Shown here piece by piece: positions 33,643-44,734 of a stretch of DNA of 64,000 nucleotides (positions are counted from its first letter, which is position 1; each line of letters begins with the position of its first letter). Origin of the DNA: Arabidopsis thaliana (Eukaryota > Streptophyta > Magnoliopsida > Brassicales > Brassicaceae); assembly GCF_000001735.4 (NCBI RefSeq), contig NC_003076.8, positions 11,408,001 to 11,472,000 on the forward strand, read 5' to 3'. The notes beneath the pieces are model-generated. The model was not told the DNA's origin. It ran no database searches and worked only from the letters and a program-made list of their open reading frames with translations. The position numbers were made by a program, and so were the translations under genes.

Positions 33643-33778
33643 ACCATAAATTTTCATCATAAAATAAAATTCACAACTAATCCAATCAATTCAAAACCTT
33701 CAAATAAAGGAAAATCCTCAAAAAAGCTTGCGGCTTATTTACTCCCCATACACGATATTAACCCATTTTCCATACCAC

Positions 33779-33787
33779 TATATAAAG
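33779..33787 (+). promoter_or_regulatory. TATA box of the RPA-like gene
   Basis: TATATAAAG lies about 80 bp upstream of the ATG at 33860, with a plant-like leader between them. Confidence 0.5.
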
Positions 33788-33859
33788 AACCAACGAGATT
33801 TCTTTCATCACCACTCACATTACCATTAGCTTTAAAGACGTCCGCCCCTACACCAAAAC

Positions 33860-36180
33860 ATGAAGAGTTCAAGTCAAAGTTCTTCATTCCTGGAAATAAT
33901 ATACACAAAAGACTAGTGAAACACTTGAACTCATTTTCTCTAATGAACAGGTAATCTATATTTAATTTTTATTGGCTCTTTATATTGTTTCCTTCATTTG
34001 TTGATAATGATTGAAAGTTAATCTATGTTGCAGAACAAAAAAATCCACGCCACAGTTAGGACAGACTTGGTATCAAGACATGTTAATAAGCTAACTGTTG
34101 GCAGTGGGTGTTTGTTGAGATGTTTACTCTCAACTATGCTGGCGGTCAATTAAGGCCAACTAATCATCTGTACAAGATGACATTAACCAATGGAACCACT
34201 GTAATGGGATCTGAACCTGTATTTGATTCTATGTTTCTATCATTGGCAAAGTTTCAGAAAATCCAGAATGGAGAGTTTAATCCATATATATTAGTTGGTA
34301 AATCTCTATTAAAAAAGTTATAATTCTCTTCGAAATTTCTGTTCTTATTTCATTTAAACTAACACCTTTTTTTTGTTATAGATGTCATTGTTCTGATTGT
34401 TTCTCTAGGAGAGCTGCAGAACTTAGAAGCAAATAACAAACACACAACCAAACTCGAATTTGAAATTCGTGATGAAACGTTTGTTTTCAGCGTTTATATT
34501 TTCTACATTAACCATAACTCTAAGCCGTATATTAAACTTCATCTCACCAATCAATTTTTTTACGTCCCATAGTGATGAGAGGATTGACGGTACTTTGTGG
34601 GGTACATTTGCTGAACAGATTTTTAGGGCATGTCAAAATTCTAATCGTGGAATGGTGATTTGCATTCTCAGATTTGTGAAAATCAAATCTTCCAAAGGTA
34701 TATCTAATTCATTCTCGGCTTCCTCTCTTATGGTTCAATGAATTGCTATTAATATACGGCTCTATTATACTAGGTGTAAGGACTCTATCAAATTCCTTTG
34801 ATGTTACTCAAGTGCATGTCAATCCGCCTTTCTCTGGAGCTGTTTTTTTCCAAGAGGCATAAGTGAAGTATTTAGTGTTTTTCAGCAAGTTTAAAAATGT
34901 TTACTTATTGGAAAATCTATTGGTGCTTACTGTAATTGATTGTTACAGACTACCCTCTTATGGCCTCAATCTCATCTCCCGCGAGAGGCAGCCAAGGTGG
35001 AAAATGGTTGTTCACAAAGATGTTGATTTCCTTGATTATCTAAGGAAATCAATTTCTGACTTGAAGTGTTCAATTGAGGTATGATTCATATCACCTCTAT
35101 CAAATAAGCAATTCTATTTAACCCTTCATGTCATCTCTTTAATATAATTCAAAAAACGTGATAGCTTTTTTTAGATTGGAAAGTTTAGGGTTTTATGTAA
35201 TGTGTATGTAATTGACACGGATTGGGCATGATATTACATTAGTTGTAAGACTTGCAACAAGAAAGTAAATCATATCTATGCTGGAGTCCATGGTGTGAAT
35301 AACAAGGGGAAAAACTAAGGTTTTGGTGTGCCACTTGCAAAACTGTGGTCACTAATGTCATCCCAAGGTAATAACAATCAATCCATGGTTTTAGTTAAAC
35401 TATTTCATTACTCATTTTGGTTAAACTATTTCATTACTCATTTTGTGTAAATTTGTGTTACAAGTTTATGCTTTACGCTAATGTTATGGACAATCTTGGA
35501 GAGGCAAGGTTTCTCTTATTTGATTCAGTTTGCTCTGAACTCATTGGCGAGTCAGTCGCATCTATTCTCGATGGATCACTCGATGATGTAGGTTCTCTAT
35601 GTTTATTAACACAAATAGAAGCGGTGTAAACTGAATAGATCCTATACTGATTGTAATATACATTTTTCCTTCTTAGGTTGTGGACCCTGAGAATTTGCTA
35701 GGGCCAGTTAAAAACTTAATTGGAAAGACCTTTCTCTTCTTGGTGAAGGTTGAAACGAACATATATCAGATGGAAAGGAAGACTACAAAGTTTAAAAAGT
35801 TCTTTGCAAGGTTGAAAAAGAACACATACCATATTTTGCTGATATGGTGAATCTTGCCTCTATTGTGTCAGCTGATCAGGTTAGCTAAATCAAACATTAT
35901 CTAAAATTTAGTTGCCCGTGTATTGACAATTGGAAACTGATATGCTAAACGATTCTTTCCCAAAGGCACAACTCATGTTAGAGAATAGCCACGACACATC
36001 AGACTCCGGTACTCCTTCTTCCATGGTACTGCTGATGAATCCTCCACCTCTAAGAAGATATGTGTTGAACCCATTGACTTGGAAAAGTCAAACCTAGAAT
36101 TCGGACTCACCTCTCAACACGCACAACTAGGAGATCCTAGCGGAAAGGATAGGGATGAAAATCAAAGTGAAACCTTTTGA
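33860..36180 (+). pseudogene. RPA1-like single-strand DNA-binding gene of Helitron (broken)
   Basis: Exon-sized blocks on the plus strand, separated by GT...AG introns, match the plant RPA70-like family that Helitrons carry. They include KIHATVRTDLVSRHVNKL (34036), AGGQLRPTNHLYKMTLTNGT (34140), LVSLGELQ-like plus KLEFEIRDE (34400), GTLWGTFAEQIFRACQNSN (34590) and VRTLSNSFDVTQVHVNPP (34775). A zinc ribbon has CKTCNKK (35245) and FWCATCKTVV (35310), followed by ARFLLFDSVCSELIGESV (35505) and PENLLGPVKNLIGKTFLF (35690). RPA binds single-stranded DNA through OB folds, and in Helitrons it is thought to protect displaced strands. The first exon ends early and several blocks sit in different frames, so this is a pseudogene. 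Symbol withheld because it is an element-borne relative, not host RPA1. Confidence 0.82.
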
Positions 36181-38350
36181 ATTTATTTGTGAAAGTTAGA
36201 GAGTGATCACTCCTTCTTCTCAACTTTGACCTTCACAACCACGTCCTTCTTTTCATACTGAACGCTGCTCCTCAAACTTGGTACTCCAGTCTCCACGCCT
36301 TTGGTCATCATGTTGGACTGTTTTTGTTTGGTTTTAGTTTTACTAGATTTTGATTTGTTATAATAAGTTCTCTATTCGTAGACATCTATTTCATGAGATT
36401 ATTGCTTTAATAAAGTTTACTGTTTTTGCATAATATTTTGTACTACTTATATTCCAAGTTCCTATTGTTACACTAATTAGCTAAGGTTATTTAGTTAGAA
36501 CAGAAAGTTAGACCAACTTGGAAATATAATCACTAATATGAATCCCATTAAAGTAGTTCTAATTTCAATTAAAAACAAATTATTGAATTGGAAACTGTAC
36601 CTAGTGTAAGGACTTATACTTCACATGGTATGTAAGCTCACAAAGGGCAGTTTCCCAACTTCATCTCCAGTATACTCTTCCTGAGAATAATAAAGTTCAG
36701 AGTATGAAGAACTGTAGATAACAGAGAAAGCAAACTTTTGATTACGTCTTATACATATCAGTTCTACATTCAACCATCATGTCATCAATAAAACGCCTGT
36801 ACTCATCCAAGATTTTGGTTTTGTTCAACTCATGCCAGGTTTTACCGACTATTTCATCAAAGCCAAAGACTTGATTATGACTAACAAAAGTTTTTTGCCT
36901 GACAGATCATAGTTTCTAACAATTATTAATCTCAAAAATTCGTGGGTTTTAGTGTTTTCATCGGAAATAACAAGCAGACAATAACATAGAGTTCTGAACA
37001 AAATAATTACAATAACATGAAGCCTAATGATGGATTAAAAAATGAAATATATGGAAAGTGCTAGAAGCGTACTAATAAGCAGTAAACATTGTTAAATTAA
37101 TCATTACATGTGTCTTCAATTTAGTACCCAAAATATTTCACCGGACTTTTCTCATACTTAAGCTACTTATACAGATAATTAGTAAGAAAACATCTATTGT
37201 TAAACATACCAGATCTGAAGCATTCCTTGAAATATTGGTGGTACGAATAAGAGAGTTTATTGTTCTTTGTGCAAGTTATTTTTCCTCTCTGATCAAGTTT
37301 AGCTGGCTGAATAAAACAATTTGTGAACTTATGATAATGGTAATCACAGCCTAACAGCATCATATGCATTTACTTTTCATTGTCTTTACAAAACTGGACT
37401 ATCACAAGTTTGTATTAATCAAGAATCACTTTATGTTGTTGATATTCTAATTCATACATTACTTTAACATAAATTATCCCAGCAGTCCATAACAAAGGCA
37501 ACAAATAAACAAACAGAAAAGAAAGTACTCAAAAATGTAACACTTCAAAAGCCTAGGGAAAGAGAATCACCCACCATTTATAGAATATTGAAGTAGCTAG
37601 AGAGAATCAAGTTCAGGCATGTCAAATAGAGAAATTGCAGTCTTAATTTCATAATGTGATAAGGATACTACAAATAAAAAATAGATCATGGTTTCTAGCA
37701 CCTGCATGACAGATCATCAAATATTAAAGTTTTGTTCACCTCATGAGAGGTTTTACTTACTATGTCTGATATGCATTTGACTTTATTATGACTAACAAAA
37801 GATCGTGACCTGGCAGATCATGGTTTCTAGCAAACCGCAGAAAATTTGATCAATCTGAAAAGGTATAAAATGTTATGAACAGATGTAGCCAAGTCATCAC
37901 GTAACAAATTTTTTATTTAGAGTGATAATCTCAGAAATTTTATTTAGAGTGATAAGGTGATTTTAAGTTACATGAATATGAAGATTCTTTAAATATATCT
38001 CAGTCGGCAGCACTTGCATTTTTCTGCAACATATGAGATCAATGTGCCTTGCATCAAGAGTTTGAAATGTTCCTATACATCGTAAAACATAAACACTTTT
38101 AGTTGCAGTTTAGTGATGGAATAGACTAACATCAATAGAAACAGATTGGAAGTTGCTTAGTGTCTTTTACCATTACAGGCAGTGAGGTCACAAACAGGGC
38201 AACATATTAAGCTTTAAGCTACAAATCTGGAAAGAAAAAATTCGGCTATTTACCATGTTTATAGCCACCATTAAAAATAAATCAAATCATTAGGCTATCT
38301 ACATATGTTAACCTATAAAATCTGAGCTATATGAAGTAATCGAGAATTCA
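36181..38350. other. Helitron internal non-coding region with a diverged direct repeat
   Basis: 2.2 kb between the RPA-like gene and the helicase with no coding signal. A roughly 100-bp imperfect direct repeat lies at 36829-36925 and 37733-37834 (shared TTATGACTAACAAAAG and CAGATCAT-GTTTCTA). A further partial copy of GATCATGGTTTCTAGCA is at about 37685. The HUH nuclease part of Rep, which should precede 38351, is not here. Confidence 0.6.
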
Positions 38351-39477
38351 ATGATTCATGGGCCATGTGGTGCTGCAAATACGAATTTCCCATGTATGCT
38401 TGAAGGTAAATGTTCTAAACAATACCCAAAAAAACATCAGGATATTACCAAAGTTGGTAAGGATGGTTATCCCATCTATCGAAGGAGGATGACAAAAGAC
38501 TATATTGAAAAGGGTGGTTTTAAATGTGATAATAGATATGTTGTCCCTTATAATAAGAAACTGTCACTTCGATATCAAGCTCATATCAACGTGCAATGGT
38601 GTAACCAGAGTGGTTCTTTCAAATACTTATTTAAGTATATCAACAAAGGTCTGGATCGTGTTGTATTTATTATTGAGCCAGCCAAATAGGATAAAACAAC
38701 AGAGACTGCGACCCCTGGAGAACCTCCAAATTCTACTGAGAAAAAATAGGATGAAATCAAAGATTGGTTTGACTGTAGGTAATTGTTTAAACCGTCCCCC
38801 ATTTCATATATTGGCATTAATTTTAATGTGATATTTACAAAATAATTTTCATATGTTTAGGTATGTATCCGCCTCGGAAGTTGTTTGGAGGATTTACAAA
38901 TTTCCACTTCAGCAACGATCTACAACAGTTCAAAGATTATCTTTCCATTGTGAAGAGAAACAACCTGCTTACTTTTATCCAAACGCGGTTATTGAAGATG
39001 TCCTGGAACGTATAAGCAATGAAGATTCAATATTCATGTTTGGTTGACTTTGAATAGGAATAATACTGTTGGAAAAATGGTAAACATGCTAGAGAACTTC
39101 TATATTCACAAATCTCTGCCTATTTTACTTGGGATGGAAAGAATAAGCATTGGGTTAAGAGATGTAGAGGATTTTCTTTGGGGCGTATTAACTACGTGTG
39201 TAGGAAAATGGAAGACAAATACTATCTTCGAGTGCTTCTCAACATAGTCAGAGGGCCTATGAGTTATGAAGACATGAAGACATTTAATGGTGTCTTATAT
39301 CCATCATTCAAAGAATCATGTTTTGCAAGAGAAATTTTGGATGAGGATCAAGTTTATATAGATGGTCTACTTAAAGCTAGTCAGTTCTGTTTTGGAGATT
39401 ACTTGAGAATTTTTTTTGCTATGTTGCTTCTATCAAACTCTCTCGCAAGACCGGATCACGTATGGTCAGAAACATGA
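38351..39477 (+). pseudogene. Helitron Rep, post-nuclease part (broken)
   Basis: Opens with [20 protein letters not shown], then [11 protein letters not shown] and [14 protein letters not shown], the classic segment that follows the HUH nuclease in Helitron Rep (Pfam Helitron_like_N end). After an intron-like gap come ASEVVWRIYKFPLQQRS (38872), LRVLLNIVRGPMSYEDMK (39225) and YPSFKESCFAREILDEDQ (39300). The catalytic HUH motif and tyrosines that nick DNA lie upstream of HGPCG in intact proteins and are not found upstream here. Frames shift at least twice between 38690 and 39180. Without the nuclease this copy could not start rolling-circle transposition. Confidence 0.85.
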
Positions 39478-39666
39478 TACCTTTTGGCAGAAGATATTGA
39501 GAACAAGAAAAGAGAAGACTATAACAATCCATGTATTCAATTTTTTTTTTAAACTGATTATTTTATACTTTGTAGTAAATTGTCTTCATTAATTTGTTTT
39601 TTTTTCAAAATATCTCAATGCTTATCAATTTCTTCTTGATGACTACGTGCAGAACTAAAACTTACA

Positions 39667-41416
39667 ATGGCTAAACTAAAAAGCTACACTCTGCAAGAAA
39701 TTGAGAAGATTATGTTATTTAATGGTGCTACACACCAAGATATTCAGGATTCCCCGCAGCCTTCTAGAGAAGGTATTGATAACTCTAACCGTTTAGTTGT
39801 TGATGAGCTGAGACATAACCTAGATTCTAACTTGCAAGAAAAGCATGACGAGTGGTTTCAGATGCTAAATATTGAGCAGAGAGGCATATATGATGAGATC
39901 ACCGGTGCTGTTTTCAATGATTTGGAAGGTGTTTTTGGTTTTTATGGTTTTAGAGGGACTGGGAAAATTTTTATGTGGAAGACATTAGCAGCTGCTATTA
40001 GATGTAGAGGACATATTGTGCTTAATGTCGCCTCGAGTGGCATTGCGTCTTTGTTGTTAAAAGGTGGTAAGACAACACATTCAAGGTCACACCTAAATCT
40101 GATCTTGCTAATTTGATTAAAGAAGCATCTCTTATTATCTGAGATGAAGCGCCAATGATGAGCAAGTTCTGTTTTGAGTCTTTGGATAAAAGCTTCTGTG
40201 ATATACTCAATAAAAAGACAACAAAGTTTTTGGTGGAAAAGTTGTTGTTTTTAGCGGTGATTTTAGACAAGTACTTCCAGTTATTAATGGCACAAGGAGA
40301 GCAGAAATTGTGATGTTTTCACTTAATGCTTCATACCTCTAGAACCACTGCAAGGTTCTGAAATTAACAAAGAACATGCGAATCCTATCAGGCGGTTTAA
40401 GTAGCGAGGAAGCCAAAGAGATACAACAGTTTTCTGATTGGTTATTGGCTATTGGTGATGGTAGGATTAATGAGCCTAATGATGGAGAGGTACTTATTGA
40501 TATTCTAAAGGAGTTGTTGATTAAAGAAGCAAGAAACCCAATTGAAGCAATCAGCATAAGGAAATATATGGAGATCCATCAGAACTTCATATGATAAATG
40601 ATCAAAGTTTTTTCAAAGGAGAGCTATTTAAGCACCACCCAATGAAGACGTCAACACTATAAACCTATATATGTTGGGACATTTGGAAAGTAAGTGACCA
40701 AACAGACTTTGGCTTTTTGTCGTGTAAATCAAATGGATGCCTTAGATGGAGTAAGCTAATTACACGTTGTGTTTTTTTGTAGGTGAAGAAAGGATTTACT
40801 TAAGTGCTGATAGCATTGATCCAACAGATTCAGATTCACTCGCTAATTCTGTAATTACCCCAGATTTCTTGAATAGTATAAAGCTCTCGGGTTTGGCTCA
40901 TCATGCTTTATGTTTGAAGGTTGGTGCTCCTGTTATATTGCTTAGGAATCTTGATCCGAAAGGAGGGCTTTATAATGGGACCAGGCTACAAAAACGCAAC
41001 TTACCAAACAAGTTGTGCAAGTGAGAGTAATAACTGGAGATAGAATTGGTGAAATTGTCTTGATTCCTCTAATCAACCTTACACCTTCAGATATGAAGCT
41101 GCCATTCAAGATGCGAAGAAGACAGTTTTCACTGTCGGTTGCATTTGCTATAACAATCAATAAGAGCCAGGGACAATCACTTGAGCAAGTTGGTCTTTAC
41201 TTGCCTAAACCCGTCTTCTCTCTTGGCCAACTGTATGTTGCATTGTCTAGGGTTACCTCGAAAAAGGGTTTGAAAATCCTAATACTAGACAAAGACGGAA
41301 ACATTCAAAAGCAAACAACAAACATTGTTTTCTACGAGGTTTTTCCAGAACATAGATTGAGTAACATTTACTCAATCTATGTGACAACAAACTTGGGTAA
41401 GTTAACTTCACATTAA
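39667..41416 (+). pseudogene. Helitron Pif1-family helicase domain (broken)
   Basis: SF1B helicase motifs lie in order. Walker A is [14 protein letters not shown] (39948), with Ile where Thr or Ser is usual after GK. Motif II DEAPMMS (40145) is directly preceded by TGA where the family has Trp. LTKNMRILSGG (40365) and the C-terminal LKVGAPVILLRNLDPKGGLYN (40915) follow. FAITINKSQGQSLEQVGLYL (41145) and LYVALSRVTSKKGLKILI (41230) form motifs V-VI. In intact Helitrons the helicase unwinds the donor 5' to 3'. There are at least three breaks: the stop before motif II, frame changes near 40110-40150, and another near 41000. The final 130 codons are open. Confidence 0.87.
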
Positions 41417-42046
41417 CTCTTTGTACATTGAACTTTCAATTATGGTTTGAATCACCCCCACTCATAAATTTATATCTCTATTGTGTTTCTAATATAAAAT
41501 GCAGGTTCTTCACAGCCAACTCAAATTCAATCCAACCACATCAAGGAAGTAGCAATACATTCTCTATTCTAAAACGAAACTCTTTTTTCACTTAAGTTTA
41601 ATCACAACTCTCAGTTTTAAGCAAACATGTCATACTTTCGGTTTAGAGCTTCAACATTTGGTTAAAACAACAATATGAATTACTTCAGAGAATGAGCATT
41701 GCTATTAGATTACCATCTTAAGAAAATCGTCTACTCAGATTGATTTATAATGGATTGATCTAATCTCTAGGATGGAAATGAATAACTAGAAGCTAACAAG
41801 TTCAATAAAGCCTCCTCTTACTAAGTTAACTGAACTTTTGAAAAACAGTTATTATCGTAAGTTTATGACAATAATGGCAGGTAAAAACAAATATTTAGGA
41901 GTTTTCGTGAATCTTTAGGAGAAACTTCACAATTTGGTGACAAGCATATCAATCAAGAAGCTCATTCATTCTACCAAAGCATTGCAAAAATAACCACAGA
42001 AAACAATTATGTATGGAACTATATAACTACAAGAATGTAGTGCTTA
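41417..42046. other. Helitron 3' non-coding region, first part
   Basis: AT-rich sequence after the helicase stop with no coding or repeat signal that I can support. Confidence 0.5.
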
Positions 42047-42524
42047 CAAACGCAGCTCGCGTCCTTTAGTAGACTCTAGAGCTTGAGGATCTGAGAATGA
42101 ACATGCAATATAAAAGCAAAAAATTGAACCAAAACAAGCTAGAAAGATTACCAGCAAGAGGCAAGGTACCAAGACTATATGCAACCAACCAGTTTGGAGA
42201 GCCGTGTGGACAAATAGTGGACCTAAGAAGCTACCACCAATACCAATCGCAATGACATCTTTCAGCGGTTTGCCAATTGCTCCAACCTGTCAATTAGTGC
42301 AAAAAAACTCAACACAAGGAGATGAAAACGTTAAGAGGTAGGTTTTATAATGGCATCTAAAATTTACCCATGAACGCAAATCAAATTTTGTCAGAAAATT
42401 CTTTGATCTTATCTAGAACGTTCCAAACTTCTGGAACCACATTCTTTCCATCAGGCTTGATAAGTGCATCCTTTGGAGCACGGAGAGCAACATGAAGAAC
42501 TGATCTATTCTCTGTACTGTTAAT
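42047..42524 (-). pseudogene. PGI: Captured cytosolic phosphoglucose isomerase fragment, three exons
   Basis: Minus-strand exons with intact splice borders. Exon a (42524 to 42368) encodes [20 protein letters not shown], then [19 protein letters not shown], and ends at TCATGG. Exon b (42286 to 42190) encodes [20 protein letters not shown], then [12 protein letters not shown]. Exon c (42090 to about 42047) encodes [15 protein letters not shown]. The introns (42287-42367 and 42091-42189) are GT...AG and in phase. This is the N-terminal sugar-phosphate-binding part of glucose-6-phosphate isomerase, which interconverts glucose-6-phosphate and fructose-6-phosphate in the cytosol. One stop codon lies in exon a (after SDKI) and homology ends within exon c. 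About 95 of the protein's roughly 560 residues are present, lying antisense in the Helitron, so this is gene capture, not a host gene. Confidence 0.88.
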
Positions 42525-43276
42525 CTGAGCAAGTCATTTAAACAAATCAGACATCATAGATGATAGAGAGTATTTCTGTCTCAGCCCACAGAGTATTCTT
42601 TATGGAGGTTTTCGAGACAACAAAACATTAAAAAAAAAAAAAGCAAACAACAAACGTTGTTTCAGCAAAAATCAGAGTAAATCATTCAATAGAATCATGC
42701 AATACCATCATTCAAGAAGAGAAGGAAACCCAAAAATTGAAGATTGGAAAGGAAGAGGAAGCAACAGAGGCCAAATTCTCAATCAATTCTCAGCAAATTG
42801 AAACTCGGTCCTTCACATACAACACATGTCTCAGTGTAGAAAATCGACACTTTCACATACAAATATAGACCGAAAAGAAGAATTTGATTCTCCAAATGTG
42901 ATGAATTCATGAAACGACCCTCAAGTTCAGACCAACCAAACCACTAATCTATGAAACAACAATGCTTAACAAAATCACCAACAAAGAAATATAAAAAGCA
43001 CAAAACATCAGTTATGGATGCACCAATGAATCACAAAAAAGAACCACCGCTACTAGGTTGAGCTATTGCTGGAGGAGGAGCACGGTTTAACAAAACACAA
43101 TTACATAAACAGAGTAACATCTTATACAATCAAATTGCAGAATCTGAACCGTGTTCTTGGACTTAAAAAACGTCCTTCAAAATGCATATTAACAACGATA
43201 AAAAGCGGTTCAATATCCAGAGTTGAGTCACAACATGTGAGATTTAAAAGAAATATACATTTACTAAGATGTTCAC
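42525..43276. other. Helitron 3' non-coding region, second part
   Basis: No supported gene. A short minus-strand stretch near 43030-43080 is proline-rich if translated (RAPPPAIAQPSSGGS). It might be another captured exon, but I cannot name a source. A 13-bp poly-A run lies near 42631. Confidence 0.4.
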
Positions 43277-43351
43277 CTGAGTTTACGGAGATTTGATGGA
43301 GCTGTAAACTGTAGCTCCTAATCCGAAAACAAGGAGACAGAGATTTAGCAT
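43277..43351 (-). pseudogene. Possible captured first exon (unidentified)
   Basis: On the minus strand an ATG at 43351 opens MLNLCLLVFGLGATVYSSIK, then SP and a stop. The hydrophobic start looks like a signal or membrane anchor. A donor-like CAG/GTGAAC lies just downstream at 43277/43276, and TATATATCAA-type sequence lies about 20 bp upstream. It may be a captured gene start, like the isomerase piece next to it. I do not recognise the gene. Confidence 0.3.
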
Positions 43352-44090
43352 CTTATGAAGGTCGTTTGTATTGATATATACTCGCGGGAAGCACATTAAG
43401 AAGCAGCTAATTGCAACGGAATTGTCTGTCAGAATTTTTGGAATTGAAACGAAGAAGAAGCCGGAATTTTCAGGATCTAAGATGAGATTCCTTCATCTCT
43501 CTTACCGACAACAAATTTTAGGAGGTTAAGTTTTTTTTTCCGTTTGGGCCGAATAATAAACTTTGTGCATATCAGGCTTGCTTGCACCCCAAACAGAGTA
43601 TCAAGTATAATAAAAAAACTAAATATGGGATTTTGATATTATTGGGCTTAAAATCACTAATTTGTTTTGTGCCTAAGATCACTAATTTGTTTATTTTTAA
43701 ACACATATCTTCTCTAATTTTTAAAAAAACCATTTTGAACTAAATTTTTTACTACATTTTTTAACTCTGCCAAATATTTAAAATTTAGGCACTATTTATA
43801 AAAACACTCTTACGAAATTCGCAAATTCATTACAAAACAAATTAAATTAAATTTTGCAAAAAGTTATAAAGTCGACATATATACACTACTCTTCAACATT
43901 CCAATTTCGTCTACATTCCGAGTAGAAAGAAAATTGTAGTCTACAAAATACAGATTCTATATATTTTGTAAATAAACCGTAGTCCCACGTAACATACTAT
44001 AACCACATATTATACATTTAAACCCAATTATAAAATCTATTACTCAACTATACGAAATACCCTTAATATATAAATTTTGTGAAAAAACTA
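43352..44090. other. Helitron 3' terminal AT-rich region
   Basis: Very AT-rich, no coding signal, with repeated ATCACTAATTTGTTT (43652 and 43678). It leads into the Helitron terminus. Confidence 0.5.
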
Positions 44091-44121
44091 GCCCCACTGT
44101 GTACCACGGGACAAAATCTAG
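44091..44121 (+). mobile_element. Helitron 3' terminus: decayed hairpin and CTAG
   Basis: CCCCACTGTGTACCACGGG (44092-44110) can pair GTG with CAC and CCC with GGG around a TAC loop, with a 3-4 base bulge. It is followed 7 bp later by CTAG (44118-44121) and then T. Arabidopsis Helitrons end with such a hairpin and CTRR next to a target T. Confidence 0.75.
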
Positions 44122-44716
44122 TATAATAATATTATTTGTTTTGAGTTATATTTTATAACACAATTTAACTTATACGATTAAGTTGCATAAGTATTTCCTA
44201 TAATGTGAAAATGACATGTTGATGGTTGTGGTAAAAGCAAAATATTGTTTTCTTCAAGTTGGAAAGCTGAGTAAATCTTGAGTTTTTGAAGTTACTAGGA
44301 CGAATTAAAGACCACTATTTAGCAATTAAAAATATAGAAAAAGCTTTTTGTAAAGAAACAAAATAAACATTTTTGTTTTGTATTGTGAGATGATGTAATA
44401 AAATAAATAAATAAGTTTTTGTACTAATTTTTATGATGTTTGGAGGTTTAAGATTTAGTTTTAGCATATAATGTTTTTAGAATTTAATATACTCTATAAT
44501 TTGATTGAGAACCAATATTTATCATTGCATAGAAATAGATAACAAAAATAGTTTACTTTATACGATGTGGCTTTAAACATGGAATAACATATGATTTTTT
44601 AATCTTAATATTTTTCTAATTTTGAATTTGATATAAAACATACTCAATAGTAAGTAATTTGAAAGATTCAAGTGCTTCCCATAATCATATCGTATTCTCT
44701 TTCTTGAAAAAGGACT
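44122..44716. other. AT-rich spacer between Helitron and CACTA elements
   Basis: About 600 bp of low-complexity AT-rich DNA with no coding, repeat or RNA signal that I can support. It may be the oldest remaining host sequence in this part. Confidence 0.5.
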
Positions 44717-44734
44717 CACTACAGGAAAAGTGGG
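44717..44734 (+). repeat. CACTA 5' terminal inverted repeat
   Basis: CACTACAGGAAAAGTGGG is a canonical plant CACTA terminus, where the transposase would cut. It is preceded by ACT (44714-44716), a possible 3-bp target duplication whose partner is not visible. Confidence 0.82.

Larger units (their letters stand above)
33648..44121 (+). mobile_element. Decayed Helitron carrying RPA-like, helicase and captured host sequence
   Basis: A rolling-circle DNA transposon. It has an RPA1-like gene, a Helitron Rep/helicase gene on the same strand, 2.7 kb of non-coding 3' sequence holding a captured isomerase fragment, and a 3' end with a short decayed hairpin and CTAG before T, as in Arabidopsis Helitrons. 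The 5' TC terminus was not found; it probably lies to the left of the Copia insertion (before 8687). Both genes carry stops and frame changes, so it no longer moves by itself. Helitrons make no target duplication, so the ends rest on motifs. Confidence 0.82.

Noticed and set aside
42047-42524. Working phosphoglucose isomerase gene
   Set aside because: Only three N-terminal-region exons are present, with a stop in the first and loss of homology in the third; nothing follows for the catalytic C-terminal half.
33648-44121. RPA-like gene as a host RPA1 paralogue
   Set aside because: It sits on the same strand as Helitron Rep/helicase and inside the Helitron end. Helitrons are known to carry RPA-like genes, and its frames are broken.
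44122-44716. Search for tRNA, snoRNA or other small RNA genes in the AT-rich spacer
   Set aside because: No clover-leaf boxes, snoRNA boxes or Pol III A/B boxes that I could support.
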